Counted from the first letter of the stretch, positions 9,001 through 17,169 are shown. The stretch: DNA of 64,000 bases from Sorangium cellulosum So ce56 (GCF_000067165.1 NC_010162.1:8005001-8069000); one strand, 5' to 3'. Numbers and translations are program-made. Notes: generated from the sequence alone by a model not told the origin.

Positions 9001-10513
9001 CGAGCTCCCGGTGGCGCCGGAGGGCCTCGACGGCGACGTCGTGCGCCCGCTCCGCCTCGACCTCGCCGGCGACGAGCGCTCGCAGCGCCTCCATCACCTC
9101 CGCGTGCCGCCGCCGGTGATCGTCGGCGTCCGAGAGGCGCGTCGCCGCGTCGCGGCGCTCCTGGTCGACGGCGTCGAGCTCGGCGCGGGCCGCCGCGAGG
9201 CGGTCGCCGAAGCCCTCCGGAGCGAGCGGCGCCGCGCCGAGGCACCCCTCGGCCTCGCGCAGCCGCCGGACGGCCTGGTGGTAGGCGCCGGCGCGGCGGT
9301 GCAGCTCCTCGATGCCCCGCTGCACGTCCGCCAGCCCTCCCGCGGCGCGCTTGTAGCTCTCCTGCGCGCGGCGGAGCTCCTCGCGCCGTCGCGCCCGCTC
9401 CTCGTCGGCCCCGGCGCGCGCCTGCGCCGCGGCCGCGGCCGCCTCCTCGGCGGCGCCGAGGGCGGCGACGCACCGCCCGAGCGCGCCGGCCGCCGCCAGC
9501 GCTTCCCTCATCCGCGCGAGCCACGCGCGCGACGACTCTAGCGCCTGGCCGAGCTCTCCGCGCCGGCGCTCCAGCGCCTCGAGCTCGGCGACGGTCGCCT
9601 CCAGCGCCTCCTGCGCGGCGGCGCGCGCCTCGACGGCCGCGGCGCGCGCCGCCTCCGCGTCGGCCACGCGGCGCGACAGCTCATCCGCGCGCTCGCGCGT
9701 CGCGAGGAACGCCGCCGCGAACATCGCCTGGCCCGCCTCGAACACGCGGCCGATCTCGTGCTCGAGGCGCCTCGACTCCTGCACCTCGGTCCGCGTGCGC
9801 CGGCAGGCGTCGAGGTTGGCGCGCATGCGCTGGAGCGTGTCCGCGAGGCCGCCCTCTTCCTTGAGCAGGAAGGCGCGGAGCTCGGAGGTCAGCGCCCGCG
9901 AGATGCCGCCCGTCATGCTCGTCCGGAGCATCTCGTTCAGCTTGTTGCGCTCCTCGTCGGTGCCGAGGCGGAGCGGCGTGACGCCTCGATCGAAGAGCTC
10001 GGCGAAGTACTCGCGAGCCGACGGGAACGCCTGCAGCCGCCCGCCGAGGCGCGCCGCGCTCTCGCGGAGCTCGGGCAGCTCGGGCACCACCTCGCTGTCG
10101 CCCTGGCTCACGAGCAGCAGGTCCTGGAGGCGGACGTCCTCGGCGAGCCCCGACACGATGAACGGCGTCGGCTCGACGGAGGGCTCGCCCTTGCGCTCCA
10201 GGTGGACGCCGGCGACGAGGCGCCGCCCCGCCGGGAGGGCGAAATCGAGCGCGGCGTACGAGGGGCGGCCGGGGTCGCCGAGCCGCCCCCAGATGCCCCT
10301 GTCGCCACCGGTGGCGCCGGTCTCGCCGAGGTTCGTGAAGCGCAGGCGCGACATGTCCGGCAGGAGGACCACGTACGCGGCGATCATCACTGTCGTCTTG
10401 CCGGCGCCGTTCGCGCCCTCGAGCGCCGTGACATGGCGATCGAGGAGGTACCGCTCGTAGAAGACGCCCTTCCAGTTGACGAGGGCGAGCGCCGACGCGT
10501 GCGCGCGGGTCAT
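6092..10513 (-). CDS. jetC: MukB-like SMC ATPase, JetC subunit of a Wadjet/Mks-type system
   Basis: The protein has 1473 residues, close to E. coli MukB (about 1486) and longer than the JetC/MksB length I recall. The ATPase head starts with ALVNWKGVF and Walker A GANGAGKT at residues 33-40. Two very long Ala/Arg/Glu coiled-coil arms flank a central hinge. Near the C-terminus come LEGVSFGS, LLDYREYVHLQVEI, the signature LSTGEAIGVG at about 1366 and Walker B FLFLDEANRL at about 1404, then LLIAAPE. The order and wording of these motifs match MukB closely. The start is the ATG at 10513, which overlaps the jetB stop (ATGA); the open frame continues upstream through jetB but those residues are an out-of-frame shadow. 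It is the motor of the complex: it loads on DNA and extrudes loops. Confidence 0.92.
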   Translation of the reverse strand: MTRAHASALALVNWKGVFYERYLLDRHVTALEGANGAGKTTVMIAAYVVLLPDMSRLRFTNLGETGATGGDRGIWGRLGDPGRPSYAALDFALPAGRRLVAGVHLERKGEPSVEPTPFIVSGLAEDVRLQDLLLVSQGDSEVVPELPELRESAARLGGRLQAFPSAREYFAELFDRGVTPLRLGTDEERNKLNEMLRTSMTGGISRALTSELRAFLLKEEGGLADTLQRMRANLDACRRTRTEVQESRRLEHEIGRVFEAGQAMFAAAFLATRERADELSRRVADAEAARAAAVEARAAAQEALEATVAELEALERRRGELGQALESSRAWLARMREALAAAGALGRCVAALGAAEEAAAAAAQARAGADEERARRREELRRAQESYKRAAGGLADVQRGIEELHRRAGAYHQAVRRLREAEGCLGAAPLAPEGFGDRLAAARAELDAVDQERRDAATRLSDADDHRRRHAEVMEALRALVAGEVEAERAHDVAVEALRRHRELVALAGRLPAIEGELGEARRLEARQERARRQAEGLGVSIAGELAAALVERLLSEAEAEREGHDDEARTARAGATGTEAHLKELEARRRELAAREPEWRELDARAARLGAHVGAAVADRAGLDAARATLAERLVAAQRSEELSREAQERLLREARELLAAGGPFAPELLQLKDRLGAELVALGFEDVALHEAAEIEARLGGLAQALVVDDPGRAARALAGRPDTLGDVLLVSREADLDRLASARSPVEVGDRDVAVDEGIALRVSRIPSHPRLGRRAREERAAALRREAEEEARELHEARARRRELERLVADGEALLAGHAVWLAGDPAPALAAARRAIVEAEAHLERHRGAIVRHAEAARALRPRVDGLRALLGEAMLLDPPHHGERARALDAERAAALSAKASVASQGRRAELVDRQLATLRQPPLSGEELALLRGRVLELKARRERLDAGIDALSYVRANVEALGWEEAPRRLAADQALVPAIQAQLREAEEQQREADTAARGADDRHDDATARFQDADGRRRVAAQEHAAAAERFEALGVPAPSEEAAAAAAGEVSRLDGELRASDGRRDALLTTRGRQEGALREAEGRAKEADEKLTGERREAEPAVKRWDDLRERAAHHGLGGGPLAGGPTELGDVRGHVNLVQEARTRREILLERLRAAQGGVALLTELQVLRDTSDAAFADAYLGLWLTVRDWLRRRLPAQVAEVDDPREALLRLRDQLSTLEERLARQESDLRGASEDVARGIDVQIRKARGQVTRLNKNLEGVSFGSIQGICVRLHPVERMDQVLRALREGAAQGLLFQADMPIEEALDEIFRRYGGGRTGGQRLLDYREYVHLQVEIRRKAGADWEIANPTRLSTGEAIGVGAALMMVVLTEWERDATLLRGKKSHGSLRFLFLDEANRLSHDNLGVLFDLCQTLDLQLLIAAPEVARAEGNTTYRLVRRATPDGREEVLVSGRRTRAEA

Positions 10514-11199
10514 CGGGCGGGCTCCTCGTCCGGAGCCGTGTCGTCGTCGGCGCTCGACTCGTCGCCAGCGCCCGCGTCGCCGAGGAGCACCTCGCCCCGC
10601 GCGACGAGCCGCTCCAGCGCCGCGCTCCGGTCGGCGAGGCTGCGCACGGGCTCGGCGAAGCGCATCAAGGCCGGGCGGAGCCGGAGGCGCGCCTCGTCGA
10701 GGAGGTCGACGAAGCCGAGGTCCGCGAGCCGGCGCAGCGCCTCCCCGACCTGCGCGCGCACCGTCTCCGCGGCGACGCGCTCGTCGAACTTGCGCTTGCG
10801 GGGGCTCAGCGTGCGGACGAGGACCTCGGCGCCGACGAGGCCCGAGAGGCGCTGGAGGAGCGCCTCGCGCGCGACGAGCCCGCCGTGCTGCAGCGTCGCC
10901 GGGTCGAGGTACAGGAGCGCGAGCGTCTGGCCGACGAGCATCTCCCCCGCCGAGAGCTGCCTCCGGCCGAGCCGCTCGCCCGAGGGCAGGAGGTAGAAGT
11001 ACCCGTCGCTCTGCTGGACGAGCTCGCACCCGAACCGCCGGTAGAAACCCTCCAGGATCGCCTGCGCGTCGGCGAGGTAGTCGTAGGCGGTGCCGTCGTC
11101 GCGGCCGATGTGCCGCCCGCGGCGCAGCATCAGATCGACCTCGGGGAAGTGCTCGTCCGCGATCGCCGCCTCGAGGGTGTGGAAGGCCGCGTCCGTCAC
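10510..11199 (-). CDS. jetB: MukE-like subunit (JetB)
   Basis: The protein has 229 residues. It carries winged-helix segments typical of MukE/MksE/JetB (FHTLEAAIADEHFPEVDLML near the N-terminus, YDYLADAQAILEGFYRRFGC, SDGYFYLLPSGERLGRRQL) and an acidic tail. In the family, two copies bind the kleisin and help the SMC grip DNA. The start is taken as the GTG at 11199, because it overlaps the jetA stop codon (GTGA) and gives the family's usual N-terminus; a longer frame upstream lies inside jetA and is not coding. Its own stop overlaps the next ATG. Such overlaps across all four genes point to one tightly coupled transcript. Confidence 0.85.
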   Translation of the reverse strand: MTDAAFHTLEAAIADEHFPEVDLMLRRGRHIGRDDGTAYDYLADAQAILEGFYRRFGCELVQQSDGYFYLLPSGERLGRRQLSAGEMLVGQTLALLYLDPATLQHGGLVAREALLQRLSGLVGAEVLVRTLSPRKRKFDERVAAETVRAQVGEALRRLADLGFVDLLDEARLRLRPALMRFAEPVRSLADRSAALERLVARGEVLLGDAGAGDESSADDDTAPDEEPAR

Positions 11200-12521
11200 G
11201 GCGCGCCGCTCCCATCGACGGCCCACTCCTCGATCTCGATCCGATCGAGGACGGGCGCCCACGGACGCTCTCGCTCGCTCCGCACCCGCGCGCGCCGGGC
11301 CACCGCGTCGGCGATGCGCCCCGTCGCCGCGTAGCGCACGGGCTCGGGGAGGCTCGGAAGGACGCGCGACGACACCTCGGCGAGCGTCGCCGCGCCCTCG
11401 TCCAGGGCGCGCTCCACGAGCGCCTCGATGTCCGCGACGAGGCGCTCGGGCTCGACCCACGCGGGAGCCGCCTCGCGATCGGCGCGAGGCCGCGCCACGG
11501 GCGGGCGCTCGACGCGGGCCTCGAGCGGGCGGAGGAGCCGGATCGAGGGCGCGCGCGCCGTCACGAGGTGGAAGGGGCGGGAGGGCCACGCGGCGAGCTG
11601 GTCGCGCAGGCGCTGGCTGAGCGCGCGCTCGGGGTCGAGCCGCACGACGTCGCGCAGGTAGCGGTGCACGTACTGGTAGTACTCGGACCACGCCCGCTGC
11701 CGCGCGGCCCCCCACGCGGCGATCCGGTCGACGTGCTCGATCATGCGCTGGGCCGTCGCCTCGGCGTCGGCGTTCGAGGCGGCGGTCGCGAGCGCCTGGA
11801 TCTCCTGCAAGAGCGCGACGAAGTGGTGCGTGTCCCGGAGGAGGATCTCGTTGAGCTCCCGCAGGGTGCCGGCCATCGCGTCGAGCAGGCCCTGGCAGCC
11901 GTCGACGGCGCTGAACCAGTCGGCCGACAGCAGGGTCGCGATCTCGGCCTGGACCTCCTCCTGCTGGGCGTCGAGCCCGCGCTGCCTGCGCTCGATGCCC
12001 GCGACCAGGTCGGCGACGGTGACGCGGAGCGGCCCCGCGACCTCGGCGCGCCAGGCGCCATCGCCCTCGGCCTTCCGCGCCGCGGCGAGGATCTCGGCGA
12101 GCTGGGCGCGGAGCGTCCCGGTGAGCAGCGTCAGGCTCTCGCGCGTGAGCGCCTCGTCGGCGAGGAAGTACTCGACGACCGCCGCCGCGAGCCTCGTGAG
12201 CGCGTATTCGCCCGCGCGCACGAGGCCGGCGCCGTCGACGCGCGCGAGCATCCGCTGCTCGCGCAGCCGCTGGATCGCGTGCGTCGCCCGCTTGCGCGGG
12301 TTCTCCGCGCCGGGGTCGACGACATCGCAGACCTGCTCGAAGAGGTCGACGAGCGCGTCCTCCTCGAACGACGCGAGGGCCGCCTTGTCGGCGCGCAGGT
12401 AGAGCCCCGCGAGGAAGCAGAGGTCGACCGTCTTCAGGTCGAGGGTGACCCGATCGCGAGCAAGGGCGGCGATGACGCGGCTGGGGTCGGCGGGAGGCCT
12501 CGTGTCGTGTCCTGGTTCCAC
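11196..12521 (-). CDS. jetA: MukF-like kleisin subunit (JetA)
   Basis: The protein has 441 residues. The N-terminal winged-helix region (VIAALARDRVTLDL, TVDLCFLAGLYLRAD, ALVDLFEQV) and the long central helices (LDAMAGTLRELNEILL and similar) read like the kleisin MukF/MksF/JetA, which bridges the two SMC heads. The C-terminal 100 residues would contact the SMC head. The start is a GTG at 12521 with no clear Shine-Dalgarno sequence; no better in-frame start was seen. It is the first gene of the four-gene set, so the promoter should lie in 12522-12770 or further upstream. It could be called MukF rather than JetA; the presence of JetD argues for the defence version. Confidence 0.85.
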   Translation of the reverse strand: MEPGHDTRPPADPSRVIAALARDRVTLDLKTVDLCFLAGLYLRADKAALASFEEDALVDLFEQVCDVVDPGAENPRKRATHAIQRLREQRMLARVDGAGLVRAGEYALTRLAAAVVEYFLADEALTRESLTLLTGTLRAQLAEILAAARKAEGDGAWRAEVAGPLRVTVADLVAGIERRQRGLDAQQEEVQAEIATLLSADWFSAVDGCQGLLDAMAGTLRELNEILLRDTHHFVALLQEIQALATAASNADAEATAQRMIEHVDRIAAWGAARQRAWSEYYQYVHRYLRDVVRLDPERALSQRLRDQLAAWPSRPFHLVTARAPSIRLLRPLEARVERPPVARPRADREAAPAWVEPERLVADIEALVERALDEGAATLAEVSSRVLPSLPEPVRYAATGRIADAVARRARVRSERERPWAPVLDRIEIEEWAVDGSGAP

Positions 12522-12551
12522 GTAACCGTTACTGGCGAAGGGGCGGTCATA

Positions 12552-12770
12552 CTACGAACCGCCGAGCGGTTCGAGGTGGAACATGAAACACCCTTTCACG
12601 GTTCGGAGATCGAGCGCCTCCACCTCGAAGCCGGACACCGGCGGGCAGGGCGCCGCGAGCGCTCGACGCCGGCCGTCCCTGAGCTCGGCGTACTCCATGA
12701 GCGTCGCACCGACGCAGCGCGCCTCGGGCTCAAGGGCGAGCGCCGTCGCTGATGCGGCACGCACACACAT
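12552..12770 (-). CDS. possible small gene of 72 residues upstream of jetA
   Basis: This is a short open frame ending 30 bases before jetA and pointing the same way. The C-terminal half (residues about 45-72, with GFEVEALDLRTVKG and FMFHLEPLGGS) has a natural protein-like composition. The N-terminus starts right behind a T/C-rich run with no Shine-Dalgarno sequence. No family is recognised. It may be a real leader gene, the tail of a decayed gene, or chance. Confidence 0.3.
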   Translation of the reverse strand: MCVRAASATALALEPEARCVGATLMEYAELRDGRRRALAAPCPPVSGFEVEALDLRTVKGCFMFHLEPLGGS

Positions 12771-13013
12771 AAAGAAAAGAAAAAAAAAAAGACGGTCCGC
12801 TCGATATCTCAGTGAGAATTTTCAACATGAGAACGCAATGCAACCGATACGGCTCGCCGGGCTCGTTCCATCGCTCTCGATGGATGAGGGAGGCGAGCAC
12901 GTGCCCTTTCCGGAGGAGGCACGACCTCGGCAGATCCGGCGCCCCTTGAGCCTCATGAACCGCTTGACGGGTCCACCTCCCTGGCCTCCCATGGCGGCGG
13001 GAGCGATGGAGCG
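12771..13013. other. intergenic stretch with a purine-rich tract
   Basis: Together with the doubtful small frame at 12552-12770 this fills the gap between jetA and the next gene. It holds a run of A with a few G at 12771-12791, which is striking in such GC-rich DNA, followed by a locally AT-richer stretch to about 12840. Because jetA points away to the left, this is a candidate promoter region for the operon. No clear -35/-10 pair or terminator hairpin was found. Confidence 0.4.
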
Positions 13014-14144
13014 ATGAGCAAGAATCCTGCGGCGCGGCGTGCGAAGAGAAAGCATGAGAAGAAGCAGAAGCGGAAGAAGAGTCCACCCACCAAACCACTC
13101 GGGATGAGCGCGCGCGCGGCGGTCGCGGCGTCCGCCCCTACGCTACAGTGGCAGCCTGAGCTCCAAGGCATCGAGGGCCTCGCGGCGCTTGCGGAGGTCT
13201 CGCTCTACGAGGCGGCGCGCCTGGCGGACGGCTTCCCACGCGCGCATGGGGCATCACATCCGCGGTACGACGTGCTCTGGACGCGCGAGAGGGTGTGCGC
13301 GCTGGAGACCTCCGCGCTCGTCGCTCGGCTCGAGCAGCTCGGTATCCGTGTGGACCACGACAGGTTCATCACGGAGACACCGCGGTTCGGCTCCGCCGTG
13401 CGGTGGGCTCGAGAGACATGGCTCCCGATCGCTCCGGCTCACGCCGACGTGCACGCTCGCGATTTCGTCGCCCTCGCCGCGTGCGAGCTCTGGAAGCGCT
13501 GGCGCCCCGAACCGCCGTCGCAGGAGTCGCTGAACGAGCTGCTGCTCGTCGGTGAAGAGCACGCGGCTCGTCATGACGACCTCGCGGCGACGGAGCACTG
13601 GATCCGCTTCTGGGGGTGTTTCCGGCCGCTGCTCACGCCCGAGCACCGGACCACGAGCGCCGCCGGCGAGCTGCTCGGGATCGATGGCAGTGTCCTCTTC
13701 AACTGGGGGTCCGACTTCTCGATGGCGGCCACGTACGCGGCGACGCGGGACGCGGCGCTCGGGCGTCGTGCGGCAGAGGTGCAAGGAGAGGTGCTCACCC
13801 AGTTCTCCGCCGAAGAGGATTCCTGGAGACTGCCTCTCGCCTGCGATCGTGCCGAGGTGCTCTACGTGACGGGGGAGCGAATCGAGGCGGAGCGCATCCT
13901 GCGCGAGCAGATCGAGACGCACCCCACGAGCGCGGGAGCCTACGTCAGGCTGGCCGATCTCTGGGCCCCGCACGGAAGCAAGGATGGCGAAGCGAACACC
14001 CGCGCCCTCGCGCTCCTTGCTCAGGCAGCCGCGCGACCCGTCAAGGACGCCGCCGACTGGGATCTCTCCGCCCGCATCAAGGAGTTGCGGAAGCAGCTCC
14101 GAGCGTGCGGCGGTGACGATCCCCGCAAGGCCGTCACGCCGTAG
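13014..14144 (+). CDS. uncharacterised protein with a Lys-rich N-terminus and TPR-like C-terminus
   Basis: The protein has 376 residues. The first 25 residues are strongly basic (many KK/KR pairs, ending PPTKPLG). A helical body follows with WIRFWGCFRPLLTPEHRT and LFNWGSDFSMAATYAATRDAALG. The last about 120 residues look like helix-turn-helix repeats of the TPR kind (LACDRAEVLYVTGERIEAER, ETHPTSAGAYVRLADLW). I do not recognise a named family. It is soluble and probably cytoplasmic. It stands alone, divergent from the Wadjet operon and convergent with the next gene. Confidence 0.65.
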   Translation: MSKNPAARRAKRKHEKKQKRKKSPPTKPLGMSARAAVAASAPTLQWQPELQGIEGLAALAEVSLYEAARLADGFPRAHGASHPRYDVLWTRERVCALETSALVARLEQLGIRVDHDRFITETPRFGSAVRWARETWLPIAPAHADVHARDFVALAACELWKRWRPEPPSQESLNELLLVGEEHAARHDDLAATEHWIRFWGCFRPLLTPEHRTTSAAGELLGIDGSVLFNWGSDFSMAATYAATRDAALGRRAAEVQGEVLTQFSAEEDSWRLPLACDRAEVLYVTGERIEAERILREQIETHPTSAGAYVRLADLWAPHGSKDGEANTRALALLAQAAARPVKDAADWDLSARIKELRKQLRACGGDDPRKAVTP

Positions 14145-14153
14145 GCAGCGCAT

Positions 14154-14177
14154 CCACCACCACCACCACCACCACCA
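14154..14177. repeat. CCA trinucleotide repeat, eight units
   Basis: There are eight perfect CCA units between two convergent genes. The sequence outside the repeat (14145-14351) shows no gene. Such tracts can change length by slippage; no function is implied. Confidence 0.9.
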
Positions 14178-14351
14178 ACCACAAGGGTGCTGGCGAGCAG
14201 CGCCCGCCCCGGGCGGCCTCGGTCCATCACCTTTCCGCTGTCCGTCGTCGTCATGCCCTGCTCCGGGCAGCGCGGTCGAGGTGAGACAGCACGACGGTCA
14301 CCGGCAGGTGGGGCGCTGAGCACGCCAGACCGGAGCAGCAGCCGCTTCTGG

Positions 14352-15440
14352 TCATCCTCTCGCAGGGCTGCGCGGCGTTCGCCGCCGCGCCGGCCGCTGC
14401 CGCGAGGCCGCCCCGAGGCGCTTCCGGACCGCAGCCTGCGTCTCGGGAGGCAGCGTCGCGATGTAGTCCGCGGACAGCGCGCGAAGCATCGCGTCGGGCA
14501 AGGCGAGCACCGCCTGCGCCTCGGTGAGCCCCGCGAGCCGCTGCTCGGGCGTGAGCCCCGCGAGCCGCTGCTCGGGCGCCAGCCCCGCGAGCCGCTGCTC
14601 GGGCGCCAGCCCCGCGAGCAGTTGCTCGGGGGCGAGGCCGGCGAGCCGCTGCTTGGGCGGCACCCGCGCGACGAGGCGCGTGAGCACCTTCTCGAAGCTC
14701 TCGACTACCCGCTTTTCGTCCTTCATGTGCCGCTTCCTCTGCCCCGGGAGAGGACGTCGAAGCTGCTCGACGTGCTCCAGGAGCTCCCAGAACACCGCGA
14801 TCTCCGCCGGGGAGAGCGCCGGGATCCCGCCGGGGTCGGCGACCATCCCAGGCGTCACAGTGTACAGCAGATGGTCGCCCTCGCGAGCGTTCGCCGGCAC
14901 CGTCTCCACCACCCGCAGCGGGAAGACGCAGAGCCGCCCCTCGTGCGTGCCCGGTCCCGTCGGTGTGAGCGCGCAGCCGAGCGACCTCAGCGCCTCGACG
15001 AAGCGCGGGGTCAGGCGGGGCGCGAGCACGCGGAGGGCGACGGAGGCGGGGTCCTCGATCTCTGCAACGACGAGGTACTGCAGCGCGTAAGCGAGGAGCA
15101 TGCGGGCGTCGTCGCGTTCGAGCTCGTCGGTCGGCCCCTTGAAGTGCACGAGGGTGTGCTCGGCCAGCCCGCCCACGACGCTGGTGAGAAGGCTCGGCCT
15201 GGGCGGGGCGCCGCGCCGCCGGCGCCGAAGGATGACGAGGTCGACGCGGAGCGGCTCGCGCGCGAGCTGGAACTCCGAGATGCACTGATACCAGCCCGCG
15301 GGCAGCACGTGCTCGAGGAGCGCGACGAGCACCGGGTGCCACGCCGTGTAGACGCGGACGCGACGGCGCCCCTGCGGGGAGCGCGTCCCGCTCTTCGTCG
15401 TCGCGCGCGCGGCCTTCGCCATCACGGGCAGCGCTACCAC
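14352..15440 (-). CDS. putative Rpn/PD-(D/E)XK-like protein with tandem 9-residue repeats
   Basis: The protein has 362 residues. The N-terminal 120 residues have the layout of an Rpn-like nuclease: a hydrophobic entry (HPVLVALLEHVLP), an Asp strand (EPLRVDLVIL), then LVHFKGPTDEL and a helix LLAYALQYLV. The usual Glu of the ExK motif appears to be His here (HFK), which makes activity uncertain. Residues about 270-320 carry five near-identical 9-residue units of the type QRLAGLAPE, encoded by 27-base repeats. The C-terminus is basic. Families with this plan exist in many copies in myxobacteria; their job is not settled. The start at 15440 is the first ATG; a second at 15422 is equally possible. 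I am sure it is a gene, less so of nuclease activity. Confidence 0.6.
   Translation of the reverse strand: MVALPVMAKAARATTKSGTRSPQGRRRVRVYTAWHPVLVALLEHVLPAGWYQCISEFQLAREPLRVDLVILRRRRRGAPPRPSLLTSVVGGLAEHTLVHFKGPTDELERDDARMLLAYALQYLVVAEIEDPASVALRVLAPRLTPRFVEALRSLGCALTPTGPGTHEGRLCVFPLRVVETVPANAREGDHLLYTVTPGMVADPGGIPALSPAEIAVFWELLEHVEQLRRPLPGQRKRHMKDEKRVVESFEKVLTRLVARVPPKQRLAGLAPEQLLAGLAPEQRLAGLAPEQRLAGLTPEQRLAGLTEAQAVLALPDAMLRALSADYIATLPPETQAAVRKRLGAASRQRPARRRTPRSPARG
14525..14659. repeat. five tandem 27-bp units within a coding gene
   Basis: Imperfect 27-base direct repeats (unit beginning GAGCCCCGCGAGCCGCTGCT on the plus strand) encode the 9-residue repeats of the Rpn-like protein. Units differ by a few bases, so the number of copies may vary between strains. 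Confidence 0.85.
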
Positions 15441-15593
15441 GACCGCCGCCGGCGGGCGAGCTCGTGGCGTGAAGCGGTGACGCCGGCCGCGCAGCGCGGC
15501 GCCCCGCGCCGTACCCTTTCCAGATCAGGTGTCCGCGCGACGATCACCGTCGGATACCGCGCGGCGGCATGTTCTCGGCCGGGCGGTCACGCT

Positions 15594-16056
15594 GGCATCG
15601 ACGCGCTCCGCTGCCCTGTCTGCGGAGGCGCCATCGCACGCCGCCCGCTGCCGGACGGCACGCAGCCACCCCCGCCGCACGACACCTCATGACGCGACGC
15701 GACCCGAAGCTCGCCGACGTACCTGGTGACGCGATCGACGCCACCGTGCAGCGGTGTGCCTCGCGTGGCGGTCTGTCCGACCGCGAGCAGGCGCAGCGGC
15801 CGCTCCGGCCGCGATGCGAGCCCCAAGAGCAGGTGCTCGGCGCCCGGCGTGGCCCGCGAAGGAAGCTCAAGCACTCCTCGTGCACGTCGTGAACGCCCGC
15901 CGCCACGTCAACTTCTGCATAGCCACGCCCCGCCACCAGGGGCTCGTTCAACCGGCCTTTGCCGCGCGGCGCAGCCCGCTGCCGGCGCCTCGCCCCTCGA
16001 ACCGGCGCGCGGCAAAGGCCTTCTTGTTTCAATGCCCTTTGAGCAGGCATGTCCCG
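15594..16056 (+). repeat. left copy of a 463-bp direct duplication: IS91-type transposase tail, element end and CRISPR repeat start
   Basis: This stretch matches 16707-17169 base for base in length (463 bp each, no indel seen, scattered substitutions). It encodes the tail of an IS91-type transposase (IDALRCPVCGGAI, then RRPLPDG and a PPPHDTS end). About 240 non-coding bases and the first 31 bases of the CRISPR repeat follow. The match stops on the left inside the transposase tail and on the right inside the CRISPR repeat, where sequence turns into the truncated transposase of the next copy. The short stretch 15441-15593 to its left holds nothing recognisable. Confidence 0.85.
16026..16056 (-). 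CRISPR. orphan partial CRISPR repeat
   Basis: The first 31 of 37 bases of the array's repeat (GTTTCAATGCCC...GTCCCG) occur here, 1.1 kb to the left of the array. The match ends abruptly and the next bases belong to a transposase gene. It marks the right end of the left duplicated copy. Confidence 0.9.
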
Positions 16057-16805
16057 GCTCGAAGCCGAGCTCGGAGCGACGATGGTGCTGCACACCTGGA
16101 CGCGCGACCTGCGCTTCCATCCCCACATCCACGCCATCGTCACGGGAGGCGGGCTGTCACTCGACGGCACGCGCTGGATCCCGACGCGCCCGGACTACTT
16201 CATGCCCGTGAAGCAGCTCGGCGCCGTCTTCCGTGATCACTTCATCCAGCGCCTCTGTGCGCTCTGGCGCAAAGGGGTCTTCGACGGGTTCGAGGTGCCC
16301 GGCGGGCTCGATCGGCTCCTCGGGCTGGTCTCCAAGAAGTCGTGGGTGGTCTACGCCAAACGTCCCTTTGGCGAGGCGCGGCACGTCCTGCGATATCTCG
16401 GGCGGTACACCCACCGCGTCGGGATTTCCAACCAGCGCATGGTGTCGATGTCCGATGACGGACTCGTCACCTTCCGCACGAAGGACGGCAAGATGGTCAC
16501 GCTGGCCGGAGAGGCATTCCTCGGCCGCTTCGTCGAGCACGTGCTGCCCAGGCAGTACGTGAAGATCCGGCACATCGGCTTGATGGCCGCCAGCAACGTG
16601 AGCACCAAGCTCGCCCGTGCCCGCGAGCTGCTCACCGGGCCCATGCCCGCACCTGCGCCTGCGCGCAACGGTGATGACATGGATCGACGCGCTGCTCGCG
16701 ATTGCCGGCATCGACGCGCTCCGCTGCCCTGTCTGCGGAGGCGCCATCGTACGCCGCCCGCTGCCGGACGGCAGGCGGCCACCCCCGCCGCACGACACCT
16801 CATGA
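16049..16805 (+). pseudogene. IS91-family transposase, 5'-truncated and frameshifted
   Basis: The visible part starts inside the protein (LEAELGATMVLHTWTRDL) and runs through the IS91/HUH hallmarks: FHPHIHAIVTGGGLS, a conserved LGRYTHRVGISNQRM block, then KIRHIGLMA. The N-terminal third, including the zinc-finger region, is missing; the open frame begins within a CRISPR repeat, whose ATG is a chance start. After about 16670 the reading frame shifts: the tail (MTWIDALLAIAGIDALRCPVCGG to PPPHDTS) lies in another frame, ending near 16805. So this copy cannot make a working transposase. IS91 elements move by rolling-circle replication and insert next to short GTTC/CTTG-like targets. Confidence 0.85.
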
Positions 16806-17169
16806 CGCGACGCGACCCGAAGCTCGCCGACGTACCTGGTGACGCGATCGACGCCACCGTGCAGCAGTGTGCCGGGCGTGGCGATCTGTCCGATCGCGAG
16901 CAGGCGCAGCGGCCGCTCCGACCACGATGCGAGCCCCCAGAGCAGGTGCTCGGCGCCCGGCGTGGCCCGCGAACGGAGCTCAAGCACTCCTCGTGCACGT
17001 CGCGAACGCCCGCCGCGACGTCAACTTCTGCATAGCCACGCCCCGCCACCAGGGGCTCGTTCAACCGGCCTTTGCCGCGCGGCGCAGCCCGCTGCCAGCG
17101 CCTCGCCCCTCGAACCGGCGCGCGGCAAAGGCCTTCTTGTTTCAATGCCCTTTGAGCAGGCATGTCCCG
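16707..17169 (+). repeat. right copy of the 463-bp direct duplication
   Basis: This is the same content as 15594-16056: transposase tail, about 240 non-coding bases of the element end (closing with GCGCGGCAAAGGCCTTCTT), then the start of a CRISPR repeat. Here the repeat is complete and continues into the array. The bases CTTG straddle the junction between element end and repeat, as expected for an IS91 target. Confidence 0.85.

Noticed and set aside
6062..9541. A 1159-codon plus-strand open frame
   Set aside because: It lies opposite the MukB-like gene; its Arg/Leu/Pro-rich translation has no fold or motif and is the mirror of coiled-coil codons.
10514..11215. Upstream extension of the SMC frame to 11215
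   Set aside because: The extra residues are Arg/Gly/Pro-rich and overlap jetB out of frame; MukB-type proteins begin right at the ATG at 10513.
14190..14215. GC-rich CCGCC/GGCGG inverted repeat as a terminator between convergent genes
   Set aside because: The loop is too small and no T-run follows.
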